A stretch of DNA of 64,000 nt from Nitrosospira sp. Is2. Its GTDB lineage: Bacteria > Pseudomonadota > Gammaproteobacteria > Burkholderiales > Nitrosomonadaceae. Below, piece by piece: positions 36,220 through 45,236 of this stretch. The translations under genes and the position numbers were made by a program. The notes beneath the pieces are model-generated. The model was not told the origin of the DNA. It saw only the letters and a list, made by a program, of their open reading frames with translations, and did no database searches. The stretch lies in contig NZ_CP137134.1 in assembly GCF_033095785.1 (NCBI RefSeq), positions 1,240,001 to 1,304,000 on the forward strand. Reading direction: 5' to 3'. Numbering within the stretch: position 1 is the stretch's first letter; each line of letters opens with the position of its first letter.

Positions 36220-38235
36220 ATGGGAACATTTAGAGATTTTGACGCGCCGGTTTTCAAAAACCTTACCAGCGCTATTCGTGCACTGGCCATGGATGCCGTG
36301 CAAAAAGCCAATTCGGGTCACCCCGGCATGCCGATGGGTATGGCAGAAATAGCTGAGGTGTTGTGGATTCATCACTTGCGCCACAATCCCGCAAATCCAG
36401 AGTGGGCTGACCGCGATCGGTTCGTGCTGTCCAACGGACATGGCTCGATGTTGATCTATGCCTTGCTGCACCTGACGGGCTATGACCTGCCGATGGAGGA
36501 GATCAAACGCTTCCGGCAGCTTCACTCCAAAACACCAGGCCATCCGGAGTATGGATACACCCCTGGTGTGGAAACCACTACCGGACCGTTGGGGCAGGGG
36601 ATTACAAATGCAGTGGGTATGGCGCTTGCGGAAAAAATCCTGGCTACAGAGTTTAACCGCCCCGGCTTTGATATCGTCAACCACTATACTTACGTATTCT
36701 TGGGTGATGGCTGTCTGATGGAAGGCATTTCCCATGAAGCCTGCTCTCTGGCGGGTACGCTTGGATTAGGTAAGCTGATCTGCTTTTACGACGACAATGG
36801 TATCTCGATAGATGGGCACGTGGAAGGATGGTTTACCGACGACACACCCAAGCGCTTCGAAGCATACGGCTGGCATGTGGTGCCTGATGTCAACGGGCAC
36901 GATCCGGTAGCAATAGAGGCCGCTATCGAAGCCGCCAAGCAGGCTGGCGACAAACCATCGATGATCTGTTGCAAAACGGTAATCGGCATGGGTTCCCCCA
37001 ATAAGGCCAATACTCACGAGGTTCATGGCGCGGCGCTGGGCGACCTGGAAATTGCCGCAACGCGGCCCCATATCGGGTGGAATTATCTGCCGTTTGAAAT
37101 TCCAGCCGACGTTTATGAAATGTGGGACGCCCGTTCCAAAGGCCAAGGGCTGGAGGATGAATGGAACCGCAGGTTTGCTGAGTATTCCGAGAAATATCCC
37201 GCCGAGGCAGCCGAGTTCACGCGGCGCATGGGCGGCGACTTGCCGGACGACTGGAGCGAACACGTAGAAGGACTGATCGCCCGGGTAAATGCGAAGGAAG
37301 AAACCATTGCCAGCCGCAAGGCCTCGCAAAACGCCATTGAAGGTATTGCCCCGGCATTGCCCGAACTGGTCGGCGGCTCCGCAGATCTGGCCGGGTCCAA
37401 TCTTACCCTTTGGTCAGGCTCCAAAGGCATAACCCAAAAAAATGGTGGCAACTATATATACTATGGTGTGCGGGAATTCGGCATGAGCGCCATGATGAAC
37501 GGGATGTCGTTGCATGGCGGCATTATCCCCTACGGGGCGACCTTCCTCATGTTTTCCGAATATGCTCGCAACTCGTTGCGTATGGCGGCGCTGATGAAAA
37601 TTCGTTGCCTTTTCGTATACACCCACGATTCGATCGGGTTGGGCGAGGACGGCCCCACGCATCAACCCGTAGAGCAGACTGCAACCCTGCGCTATATTCC
37701 CAACATGAATGTGTGGCGTCCCTGCGATACGGTCGAGTCGACCGTTGCCTGGGCACGCGCGATTGAACGCAGGGATGGCCCTTCGATTCTGATTTTCAGC
37801 CGACAAAACCTTCCTTTCCAGAAACGTGATGCAGCGCTGATCAAGCAGATTGACAAGGGAGGCTACATTCTGTCGGAAGCTGCGGACGGAAAACCCCGGG
37901 CAGTCATTATCGCCACCGGATCTGAAGTTGCGTTGGCTATGATGGCGCAAAAAGCGCTCGCGGAGACCGGCATTCAGGTACGCGTTGTGTCCATGCCCTG
38001 CACGAATGTGTTCGACAAGCAGGATCAGGAGTATAAGGATAGCGTTTTGCCCAAGGGCATAGGACGCGTTGCGGTGGAGGCAGGTATCACCGATTACTGG
38101 CGGAAATATGTGGGGCTTGAAGGCGCGGTTGTCGGGATTGATACATTTGGCGAGTCAGCGCCGGCAGGGGAACTTTTCAAGCACTTCGGCTTCACTGTTG
38201 AGAATGTGGTGAAAGCCGTAAATAGCGTACTTTAG
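36220..38235 (+). CDS. tkt: Transketolase
   Basis: 671 residues from the ATG at 36220, chosen because an AAGGGAG ribosome site sits before it; an upstream ATG at 36184 lies at the end of the terminator. Thiamine-diphosphate motifs are FLGDGCLMEGISHEACSLAGTLGL (GDG..N-type) and KANSGHPGMPMGMAEIAEVLW. The pyrimidine domain has VREFGMSAMMNGMSLHGGIIPYGATFL, and HDSIGLGEDGPTHQPVEQ is typical of Tkt. It moves two-carbon units in the pentose pathway and Calvin regeneration. It leads a carbon block tkt-gap-pgk-pyk-fba. Confidence 0.95.
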   Translation: MGTFRDFDAPVFKNLTSAIRALAMDAVQKANSGHPGMPMGMAEIAEVLWIHHLRHNPANPEWADRDRFVLSNGHGSMLIYALLHLTGYDLPMEEIKRFRQLHSKTPGHPEYGYTPGVETTTGPLGQGITNAVGMALAEKILATEFNRPGFDIVNHYTYVFLGDGCLMEGISHEACSLAGTLGLGKLICFYDDNGISIDGHVEGWFTDDTPKRFEAYGWHVVPDVNGHDPVAIEAAIEAAKQAGDKPSMICCKTVIGMGSPNKANTHEVHGAALGDLEIAATRPHIGWNYLPFEIPADVYEMWDARSKGQGLEDEWNRRFAEYSEKYPAEAAEFTRRMGGDLPDDWSEHVEGLIARVNAKEETIASRKASQNAIEGIAPALPELVGGSADLAGSNLTLWSGSKGITQKNGGNYIYYGVREFGMSAMMNGMSLHGGIIPYGATFLMFSEYARNSLRMAALMKIRCLFVYTHDSIGLGEDGPTHQPVEQTATLRYIPNMNVWRPCDTVESTVAWARAIERRDGPSILIFSRQNLPFQKRDAALIKQIDKGGYILSEAADGKPRAVIIATGSEVALAMMAQKALAETGIQVRVVSMPCTNVFDKQDQEYKDSVLPKGIGRVAVEAGITDYWRKYVGLEGAVVGIDTFGESAPAGELFKHFGFTVENVVKAVNSVL

Positions 38236-38316
38236 GCCAAGCCAAGTGTTAATTTCGACGCGACCGAGCCCTTCCTACGCCTGAGTTTCTTTTTTCTATC
38301 CAAGGAGTTTAAAAAA

Positions 38317-39318
38317 ATGACAATCAAAGTCGGTATCAATGGTTTTGGCCGCATCGGACGAATGGTATTCCGTGCGGCGGTACAAAATTTTCCGGACATT
38401 GACATCGTCGCTATCAACGATCTGCTCGAGCCCGACTACCTGGCTTACATGCTGCAGCATGATTCCGTGCATGGACGCTTCAAGGGCGACGTCTCGGTGG
38501 AGGGAGATACTCTGGTCGTCAATGGAAAGAAAATTCGTCTCACCGCAGTTAAGGACCCCGCTGAACTGAAATGGGGAGAAGTTGGCGCCGACGTTGTCAT
38601 TGAATCCACCGGCCTTTTTCTCACCAAGGAAAGCTGCCAGAAGCACATCGCGGCCGGCGCGAAGAAAGTCATCATGTCGGCTCCCTCGAAAGATGACACG
38701 CCCATGTTCGTGTATGGCGTAAACGATAAAACATATGACGGGGAACCCATTATTTCCAATGCTTCGTGCACCACTAACTGCCTGGCCCCCATCGCCAAGG
38801 TGTTAAACGATGCCTTTGGCATCAAGCGCGGATTAATGACGACGGTTCATGCGGCGACCGCCACCCAGAAAACTGTCGATGGGCCATCGAACAAGGACTG
38901 GCGCGGAGGACGTGGTATCCTCGAGAATATCATTCCGTCATCGACCGGCGCGGCGAAAGCCGTGGGCAAGGTTATCCCTGAATTGAACACCAAACTCACC
39001 GGTATGGCTTTCCGCGTGCCGACTTCGGATGTTTCGGTGGTGGACCTCACCGTTGAGCTGAATAAGGATGCCAGTTACGAAGACATCTGTGCAGCGATGA
39101 AGAAGGCCTCGGAAGGGCCGATGAAGGGAATACTCGGATACACCGATGAGAAGGTCGTTTCTACGGATTTCCGTGGGGACAGCTGTACTTCCATCTTCGA
39201 TGCGGAGGCGGGTATGGCCTTGGACGACAGCTTCGTTAAAGTCGTGTCCTGGTACGATAACGAGTGGGGCTATTCCAGCAAGATTTTGGAAATGGCCCGG
39301 GTTGTCTCAGCTAAATAA
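38317..39318 (+). CDS. gap: Glyceraldehyde-3-phosphate dehydrogenase, type I
   Basis: 333 residues. The NAD(P)-binding INGFGRIGRMVFRA opens the protein, and the catalytic cysteine is in ISNASCTTNCLAP (first Cys). HAATATQKTVDGPSNKDWRGGR and WYDNEWGYS are family marks. An AAGGAG site lies just before the ATG. It works in the gluconeogenic (Calvin) direction with Pgk in an autotroph. Cofactor preference was not assigned. Confidence 0.95.
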   Translation: MTIKVGINGFGRIGRMVFRAAVQNFPDIDIVAINDLLEPDYLAYMLQHDSVHGRFKGDVSVEGDTLVVNGKKIRLTAVKDPAELKWGEVGADVVIESTGLFLTKESCQKHIAAGAKKVIMSAPSKDDTPMFVYGVNDKTYDGEPIISNASCTTNCLAPIAKVLNDAFGIKRGLMTTVHAATATQKTVDGPSNKDWRGGRGILENIIPSSTGAAKAVGKVIPELNTKLTGMAFRVPTSDVSVVDLTVELNKDASYEDICAAMKKASEGPMKGILGYTDEKVVSTDFRGDSCTSIFDAEAGMALDDSFVKVVSWYDNEWGYSSKILEMARVVSAK

Positions 39319-39441
39319 TCCGTCCGAAACGAAGGGCAGGGATTGAAGTAATTCTCACCAATCCCTCCCCACGCCTCTATTCCTTCGATAGGAAGGAAAG
39401 TCCATAGTCATCCTTATACCATCCCAAATCTGGAGTCATCA

Positions 39442-40632
39442 GTGTCCGTCATAAAAGTCACCGACCTCGATCTTAAGGGCAAGCGCGTTTTTATTCGAGC
39501 CGATCTAAACGTACCCGTAAAGGAGGGCAAGGTAACCTCCGACGCGCGTATTGCAGCTTCCATGGCGACCATCAACTATTGCCTTCAGCAGGGGGCCAAA
39601 GTGATGGTCACCTCACACCTGGGCCGCCCCGAAGAGGGCGTATGGTCTGAAGAAAATTCCCTCAAGCCGGTTGCCGACAACATCGCTGCCCGCCTAGGCA
39701 AGCCCGTACGTTTAATCAAGGATTGGGTAGAAGATGATTTCGAAATAGCGGATGGCGAACTGGTGGTCCTGGAAAACTGCCGCATCAATAAGGGCGAGAA
39801 AAAAAATCTCGATGAGACTGCGCGAAAATATGCCCAGCTATGCGACGTGTTCGTAATGGATGCCTTCGGAACCGCGCACCGCGCCGAAGCGTCGACCTAC
39901 GGCATCGCCAAATATGCCCCCGTTGCCTGTGCCGGAATTCTCCTGACAGAAGAGCTCGAAGCCCTCACCAAAGCCCTCCTGAACCCTGCGCGGCCCATGA
40001 TAGCGATCGTGGGGGGTTCGAAGGTCTCGACAAAGCTCACAGTATTGGAGTCGCTTTCGGAGAAGGTAGATCAACTGGTGGTAGGGGGGGGCATAGCGAA
40101 TACGTTCCTCAACGCTGCGGGAAAGAACGTGGGAAAATCGTTATGCGAAGACGATCTCGTCCCAACCGCAAAAATGCTTATGGATAAGATGGCGAAACGC
40201 GATGCCAGGATACCAATCGCAGTGGACGTCGTGGTCGGAAAGAAATTTGATGCGAACGAACCAGCAATATTGAAAGATGCGGATTCCGTGTCCGATGACG
40301 AAATGATTTTTGACATCGGCCCGAAAAGTGCGCAAGAGTTGGCCGACATCATCATGAAAGCCGGTACGGTTGTGTGGAATGGGCCGGTTGGGGTATTTGA
40401 GTTCGATCAGTTCGGCGCGGGAACGCGCACGGTTGCCATGGCGATTGCGGAAACCAAGGCGTTCACCCTCGCTGGTGGCGGCGACACCATCGCTGCGATT
40501 CAGAAGTACGATATCTATGACAAGGTATCTTATATATCGACTGCCGGGGGCGCATTTTTGGAATTTCTGGAAGGAAAGAAGCTGCCTGCTGTGGAGATAC
40601 TCGAACAGCGGGCTGGTGAGAAGCGCAGCTGA
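39442..40632 (+). CDS. pgk: Phosphoglycerate kinase
   Basis: 396 residues, starting with GTG at 39442. The N-domain has the substrate-binding RADLNVPVKEGKVTSDARI and TSHLGRPEEG motifs; the C-domain has VGGSKVSTKLTVLESL and GGGDTIAAIQKY with the ATP-binding glycines. Length is normal. It follows gap after 123 bp. That gap holds a small inverted repeat (gggattg at 39339-39345 with caatccc at 39359-39365) but no U-tract, so the genes may still be cotranscribed. Confidence 0.95.
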   Translation: MSVIKVTDLDLKGKRVFIRADLNVPVKEGKVTSDARIAASMATINYCLQQGAKVMVTSHLGRPEEGVWSEENSLKPVADNIAARLGKPVRLIKDWVEDDFEIADGELVVLENCRINKGEKKNLDETARKYAQLCDVFVMDAFGTAHRAEASTYGIAKYAPVACAGILLTEELEALTKALLNPARPMIAIVGGSKVSTKLTVLESLSEKVDQLVVGGGIANTFLNAAGKNVGKSLCEDDLVPTAKMLMDKMAKRDARIPIAVDVVVGKKFDANEPAILKDADSVSDDEMIFDIGPKSAQELADIIMKAGTVVWNGPVGVFEFDQFGAGTRTVAMAIAETKAFTLAGGGDTIAAIQKYDIYDKVSYISTAGGAFLEFLEGKKLPAVEILEQRAGEKRS

Positions 40633-40663
40633 CGGCTGCGTGTCCACTGCCCTCCTATAAAAT

Positions 40664-42100
40664 ATGATTCGAAGAACAAAAATAGTCGCAACACTTGGCC
40701 CCGCATGCAAGGATCCCAAGGTTCTTGAGCGAATGATTAATGCCGGGGTCGACGTCGTCCGTATCAATTTTTCTCACGGCACACGGGAAGAACACATCGA
40801 ATATGCTGAATTGACCCGATCCCTGGCACGGGCCGCAGGTCATGCCGTAGGTGTGCTCGCAGATTTGCAGGGCCCAAAAATCCGTATCGGCAAATTTGAA
40901 TCCGGCAAGATTTTTCTAAAGACCGGCGATAAATTCATACTGGACGCCGAGTGTGCCTTGGGTGATCAGCAACGGGTAGGGCTGGATTATAAGGAGCTGC
41001 CGAACGATGTAGAAACCGGCGCCACACTGATGCTGGACGATGGCCGTATCGTACTCGGTGTTTCAGAGGTTGTGGGAGGCCAAGTATATTGCGTGGTTGA
41101 GCAAGGCGGTATCTTGTCCAACAATAAGGGTATCAACCGCAAGGGCGGCGGACTTACCGCGCCTGCCCTTACCGGCAAGGATGTGGAAGATATCAAAACT
41201 GCAGCAGCGCTTAAAGCCGACTATCTCGCCGTATCGTTCCCCCGCTCAGGTGACGACATGCGCTGGGCGCGGGACGTAATGCGGGACGCGGGTGGCAAGA
41301 GCCTGCTGATGGCGAAGATCGAGAGATCGGAGGCGATTCTTGCGCTGGATGATATATTGTTGGCTTCCGACGCTATCATGGTGGCGCGTGGAGATCTTGC
41401 TGTGGAAGTAGGTGACGCGGTCGTGCCTGCGCTACAGAAGCGCATGATCCGAACCGCTCGCGCCAACAATAAACTGGTGGTGACTGCCACGCAAATGATG
41501 GAATCAATGGTCAGCAGTCCGATTCCAACCCGCGCAGAAGTATCCGATGTAGCGAACGCGGTGCTGGATGGTACCGACGCAGTAATGCTTTCAGCCGAAT
41601 CCGCGTCGGGACAGTACCCCGTAGAAGCGGTTGCAGCTATGGCTAGAGTCTGCCTGGAAGCAGAAAAGGAGTATCTGGTAAGCGGCGAAAACCGCCGGCT
41701 GCAGGGGGAGCTTCCAGAAACTATAGAAGAGGCCATCGCCCGCGCCACCATGTTCACCGCAGGTGGCTTGAAAATCCGCGCAATCGCGGCGCTTACGCAG
41801 AGCGGAAGAACGGTATTATTAATGTCGCGCAGAAGTTCGAATGTTCCTATATTCGCTCTCAGCCCGCAAGAAGATACTCGCCGTAAGATGACATTGTTCC
41901 GGGGCGTCTACCCGGTAAAGTTCGGTGGCGGCTCGAACGATCCTGAAATCATATTGAACCATGCTGAAAACGAACTGCTCAAGCGTGGCGTGGTACGGAA
42001 CGGTGACCTGATCCTCATGACCATTGGCGAGCCAGTGGGGAAGGCGGGAGGAACCAATACCATGAAAATTGTCAAGGTAGGCGAGTACCGAAAGGCGTGA
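40664..42100 (+). CDS. pyk: Pyruvate kinase
   Basis: 478 residues. The N-terminal RRTKIVATLGPACKDPKVLERMINAGVDVVRINFSHG and the active-site LMAKIERSEAILALDDIL (catalytic Lys and metal Glu) are clear. MVARGDLAVEVG and TATQMMESM follow, and a C-terminal allosteric domain is present. It produces pyruvate and ATP from phosphoenolpyruvate. It starts 31 bp after pgk, so cotranscription is likely. In an autotroph it drains fixed carbon to pyruvate for biosynthesis. Confidence 0.95.
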   Translation: MIRRTKIVATLGPACKDPKVLERMINAGVDVVRINFSHGTREEHIEYAELTRSLARAAGHAVGVLADLQGPKIRIGKFESGKIFLKTGDKFILDAECALGDQQRVGLDYKELPNDVETGATLMLDDGRIVLGVSEVVGGQVYCVVEQGGILSNNKGINRKGGGLTAPALTGKDVEDIKTAAALKADYLAVSFPRSGDDMRWARDVMRDAGGKSLLMAKIERSEAILALDDILLASDAIMVARGDLAVEVGDAVVPALQKRMIRTARANNKLVVTATQMMESMVSSPIPTRAEVSDVANAVLDGTDAVMLSAESASGQYPVEAVAAMARVCLEAEKEYLVSGENRRLQGELPETIEEAIARATMFTAGGLKIRAIAALTQSGRTVLLMSRRSSNVPIFALSPQEDTRRKMTLFRGVYPVKFGGGSNDPEIILNHAENELLKRGVVRNGDLILMTIGEPVGKAGGTNTMKIVKVGEYRKA

Positions 42101-42200
42101 GGGAATAAGCAGAAGGCGGCGTATCGATTCCTGCCTTAATCACGGACAGTTCACCGTTTACGATTTACCATACACTGATTCTAACCTGAAGGAGGCTCTA

Positions 42201-43265
42201 ATGGCACTCGTATCACTGCGTCAACTTTTGGATCATGCAGCGGAAAACGCCTATGGTCTGCCCGCTTTCAACGTCAATAACCTTGAGCAGATCCAGGCTA
42301 TCATGCAAGCAGCCGATGAATGTGACAGCCCGGTGATCATGCAAGGTTCCGCTGGCGCGCGAAAGTATGCCGGTGAGGCTTTCTTACGCCACCTTATCGC
42401 CGCGGCGGTGGAGGCTTATCCGCATATTCCCATCGTCATGCATCAGGACCACGGCGCGTCCCCGGCGGTATGCATCAACGCCATTCGGAGCGGATTTTCA
42501 AGTGTAATGATGGACGGCTCACTGATGTCGGATGCCAAGACGCCATCTTCTTACGAATATAACGTCGAAGTTACAGCCAAGGTAGTAGACATGGCCCATG
42601 CTGTCGGGGTCTCCGTCGAAGGCGAGCTGGGCTGCCTGGGCTCGCTTGAGTCCGGAATGGGAGAAGCTGAAGACGGTCACGGAGCCGAGGGCAAGCTGTC
42701 TCATGACCAACTGCTGACCGATCCGGAGCAGGCCGCCGACTTCGTCAAGCAAACGGGGGTGGATGCATTGGCCATTGCCATCGGAACCTCGCATGGAGCG
42801 TATAAATTCACGCGCAAGCCCACTGGCGATATTCTCGCAATCCAGCGCGTCAAGGAAATTCACCAGCGCATTCCCAACACTCACCTCGTTATGCATGGGT
42901 CCAGTTCAGTACCACAAGATTGGCTCGATATCATCCGCGAGTATGGCGGGGATATGAAAGAGACTTACGGGGTTCCAGTAGAGGAAATTCAGGAAGGCAT
43001 TAAGCACGGCGTCCGTAAAATAAATATCGATACCGATATCCGCCTTGCGATGACTGGCGCAATCCGCCGCCATCTTGCCAAAAACAAAAGCGAATTCGAT
43101 CCGCGCAAATATTTCAAGGATGCAACTGCAGCGGCAAAAGATATTTGCAAGGCCCGCTTTGAAGCATTTGGATGCGCAGGGCAGGCCGGCAAGATCAAAG
43201 CGATCTCGCTTGAGAACATGGCGACCAAATATACCAAGGGTGAGCTGAAAGCCGTTATTAAATAG
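42201..43265 (+). CDS. fba: Fructose-bisphosphate aldolase, class II (Calvin-type)
   Basis: 354 residues, the length of class II type B enzymes. Zinc histidines are in VMHQDHGASPA and AIAIGTSHGAYKF, and VMHGSSSVPQDW with KINIDTDIRLAM binds substrate phosphates. A strong GAAGGAGG ribosome site precedes the ATG. It condenses dihydroxyacetone phosphate with glyceraldehyde-3-phosphate, and can also act on erythrose-4-phosphate in Calvin-cycle members. It closes the tkt-gap-pgk-pyk-fba block. Confidence 0.95.
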   Translation: MALVSLRQLLDHAAENAYGLPAFNVNNLEQIQAIMQAADECDSPVIMQGSAGARKYAGEAFLRHLIAAAVEAYPHIPIVMHQDHGASPAVCINAIRSGFSSVMMDGSLMSDAKTPSSYEYNVEVTAKVVDMAHAVGVSVEGELGCLGSLESGMGEAEDGHGAEGKLSHDQLLTDPEQAADFVKQTGVDALAIAIGTSHGAYKFTRKPTGDILAIQRVKEIHQRIPNTHLVMHGSSSVPQDWLDIIREYGGDMKETYGVPVEEIQEGIKHGVRKINIDTDIRLAMTGAIRRHLAKNKSEFDPRKYFKDATAAAKDICKARFEAFGCAGQAGKIKAISLENMATKYTKGELKAVIK

Positions 43266-43282
43266 TTAAGAAGAAAAACCGA

Positions 43283-43318
43283 GCTGGTCCAGACAGGCTA
43301 TGCCTGTTGTGGACCAGC
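43283..43318. terminator. Strong hairpin between convergent fba and CYTH-CHAD genes
   Basis: An 8-bp outer stem GCTGGTCC/GGACCAGC and a 6-bp inner stem ACAGGC/GCCTGT form a near-continuous hairpin. On the minus strand it is followed by a T-rich run (ggtttttcttctt), as in an intrinsic terminator for the ppk1-CYTH unit. On the plus strand there is no U-tract, but the hairpin is only 17 nt after the fba stop and may protect or end that transcript. Confidence 0.5.
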
Positions 43319-43497
43319 AACTAAGGGGATTAAAGTCAGGGTTGATTGATTTTTTTGAGAAAATCCGGTCGTCAACTCCGTCTCATTCTATAAAGCCTTC
43401 TCGCTCGATTGGGCTAGGGGACCGCACCTGCCGGTCCGTGGTGCGGAGAGTTGCTCAACCAAACATCGTGGCTAAGCACATTTCCGTATGCAGCCAG

Positions 43498-45045
43498 TTA
43501 TTGCCAGAATGGATCAGTCTTGTAAAAAGATTTCCATGCACGACCCAGCTCCCGCTTTTTTTTCAGCGCTAGGCACGCGCCCCAGCCGAGTGTGACACCA
43601 ATCGCTTGCTGCACAGCAAGGTCATCTTCGCAACCCGGCAGTTCCCCGAGCAAGCGTTCCATGGTGGCGACATCGTTCATTTTTCCAAGAATATCCTGGA
43701 GCTTGGTTAGCGACTGACTATAACACCGGGGCGCTTCGTCGGGATATAGTCCGACGAAAAACTCTATTGCGTACCGCTGCTTCTTGATCGCGATACGCAG
43801 CCGATGCAATTCTCTAACGCCGGAACCCTTCAGTTTTCTACCGTGTTTCTTCAATTTGTCATGACGGCGGGTCAGCAGTTCCCCCGCAAATTCTTCTAAG
43901 CTTTTTTCACGACTATCACTTTCCAACTCGTCCCGTAAATGAGAGCCCGCCAAGGATGATCCCGACTCTGCGCTTATCCGCTCGCCCAGCTTCAACATCA
44001 TTTTTATGTACCGTTTTGACTCCACTGCGCCGCGCCCGAGGCTGGCATAATGCAAACGTCGTTGCTCGCATTGGTCCCGTAGCGCCAACATGCCAGAGTG
44101 TTGTGGAAACGCGCTCAAAATAAGAGGTAATGTTTCAGTTACGAAAACGTCCCAATCCCGGGCGGAGCCGATTTGCCGTGCAAGCCATCTCAACTCCCGC
44201 GCTATAGAATTAGAGTCGGTTGCGAATAGCGGAGAAAAAATACTCAAGGCTGAACGCTGCCTCCGAACGGCAACACGCATCTGGTGCAAGTATTCAACAT
44301 CCCGACCTTCGAGCATACCAGACTCATTACTAAGTAAATGATTGAGACAGCTCGCTGTGATGGCGCCAAACGCACTGCCTAAGCTCATTCCGGGACGCAG
44401 ATTCACAGGTGATGCCTTTTGGGGTAGCCATTCGGAACCGGCGGCAAGCGCATACCCCCGCTCCGCCTTGCTCCTATTCTCGAGCCTGAAGGGAATAACA
44501 GCGAGCAAGTCCACGGCGAGCTGGAACAATGAAGCGGAACTGCCCGATTTTAGTTCCAGTTCAATTTCTGAAAAGGATATGCTTGCATCGCCAGCCGTAA
44601 TTGTCCCGCGATCGAGACAGAACTCTACCTCGCCGCTGGCAAGCCGCAAAATGCGTTTGCTACGGTTGAACTCGGTAGTAAATATAGGATGCAAACTCTC
44701 GCGCAGCCTGGCGTTATCAAACAAGCTGAGGACTGCAGGATCGGAAATTTTGGTGAGATCGGGTCGCGCGTGCAGTACGGGGACCTCCCATTCATATCGC
44801 TGGTGCAATCCGGCCGTGGCCTCACCCTTCCCTTTGATGGTCTGCACCCAGCGCTTACCGTCACGGCGCAGGCGCAGTGCAATATCCTTAAGCCTGAGGT
44901 CATGGCTACCGGTATCGTAGTAAACGCTGTAGAGTTTTTGGTTAACAGCGGGAGAGATACTCAGGGACTTTATTAACCGCCTACGCTGCAAGCGACTGAC
45001 ATCGGCCGCACGCACCCGCAATTTAAGCTCGATTTCGGTGTACAT
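43498..45045 (-). CDS. CYTH-CHAD domain protein, probable polyphosphate-associated protein
   Basis: 515 residues from the ATG at 45045, where CAGGAG gives a good ribosome site and the CYTH signature EIELKLRV (ExExK) begins at residue 3. The CYTH domain (1-~205) is a triphosphate tunnel fold with many paired acidic and basic residues. The CHAD domain (~225-500) is helical with the conserved HQMRVAVRRQRSAL and LHRLRIAIKKQRYAIEFF basic/His motifs. CHAD domains bind polyphosphate, and CYTH enzymes hydrolyse or bind triphosphates. It lies directly downstream of ppk1 on the same strand, which supports a role at polyphosphate granules. Confidence 0.88.
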   Translation of the reverse strand: MYTEIELKLRVRAADVSRLQRRRLIKSLSISPAVNQKLYSVYYDTGSHDLRLKDIALRLRRDGKRWVQTIKGKGEATAGLHQRYEWEVPVLHARPDLTKISDPAVLSLFDNARLRESLHPIFTTEFNRSKRILRLASGEVEFCLDRGTITAGDASISFSEIELELKSGSSASLFQLAVDLLAVIPFRLENRSKAERGYALAAGSEWLPQKASPVNLRPGMSLGSAFGAITASCLNHLLSNESGMLEGRDVEYLHQMRVAVRRQRSALSIFSPLFATDSNSIARELRWLARQIGSARDWDVFVTETLPLILSAFPQHSGMLALRDQCEQRRLHYASLGRGAVESKRYIKMMLKLGERISAESGSSLAGSHLRDELESDSREKSLEEFAGELLTRRHDKLKKHGRKLKGSGVRELHRLRIAIKKQRYAIEFFVGLYPDEAPRCYSQSLTKLQDILGKMNDVATMERLLGELPGCEDDLAVQQAIGVTLGWGACLALKKKRELGRAWKSFYKTDPFWQ

Positions 45046-45236
45046 GGCTCCTGTATTACTAGAAATCTCGAAGGCATTCGGCCCGCCGTTCAATACCGCT
45101 CGCCGAATTCGAAGGCTGGCACGTTTATCGTGCACCTCGCCTCGGTGTGCAAACGGAGTGCTCCTAGAGGAAGATAAAAGTCGCCAGCTGATCAAGCGTG
45201 ACGTTGCGTGTCCTGCGTCGTCCTGCTGCCTCAGCC

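Noticed and set aside
39339..39365. Inverted repeat gggattg/caatccc between gap and pgk
   Set aside because: Only 7 bp, 13-nt loop and no U-tract; not convincing as a terminator.
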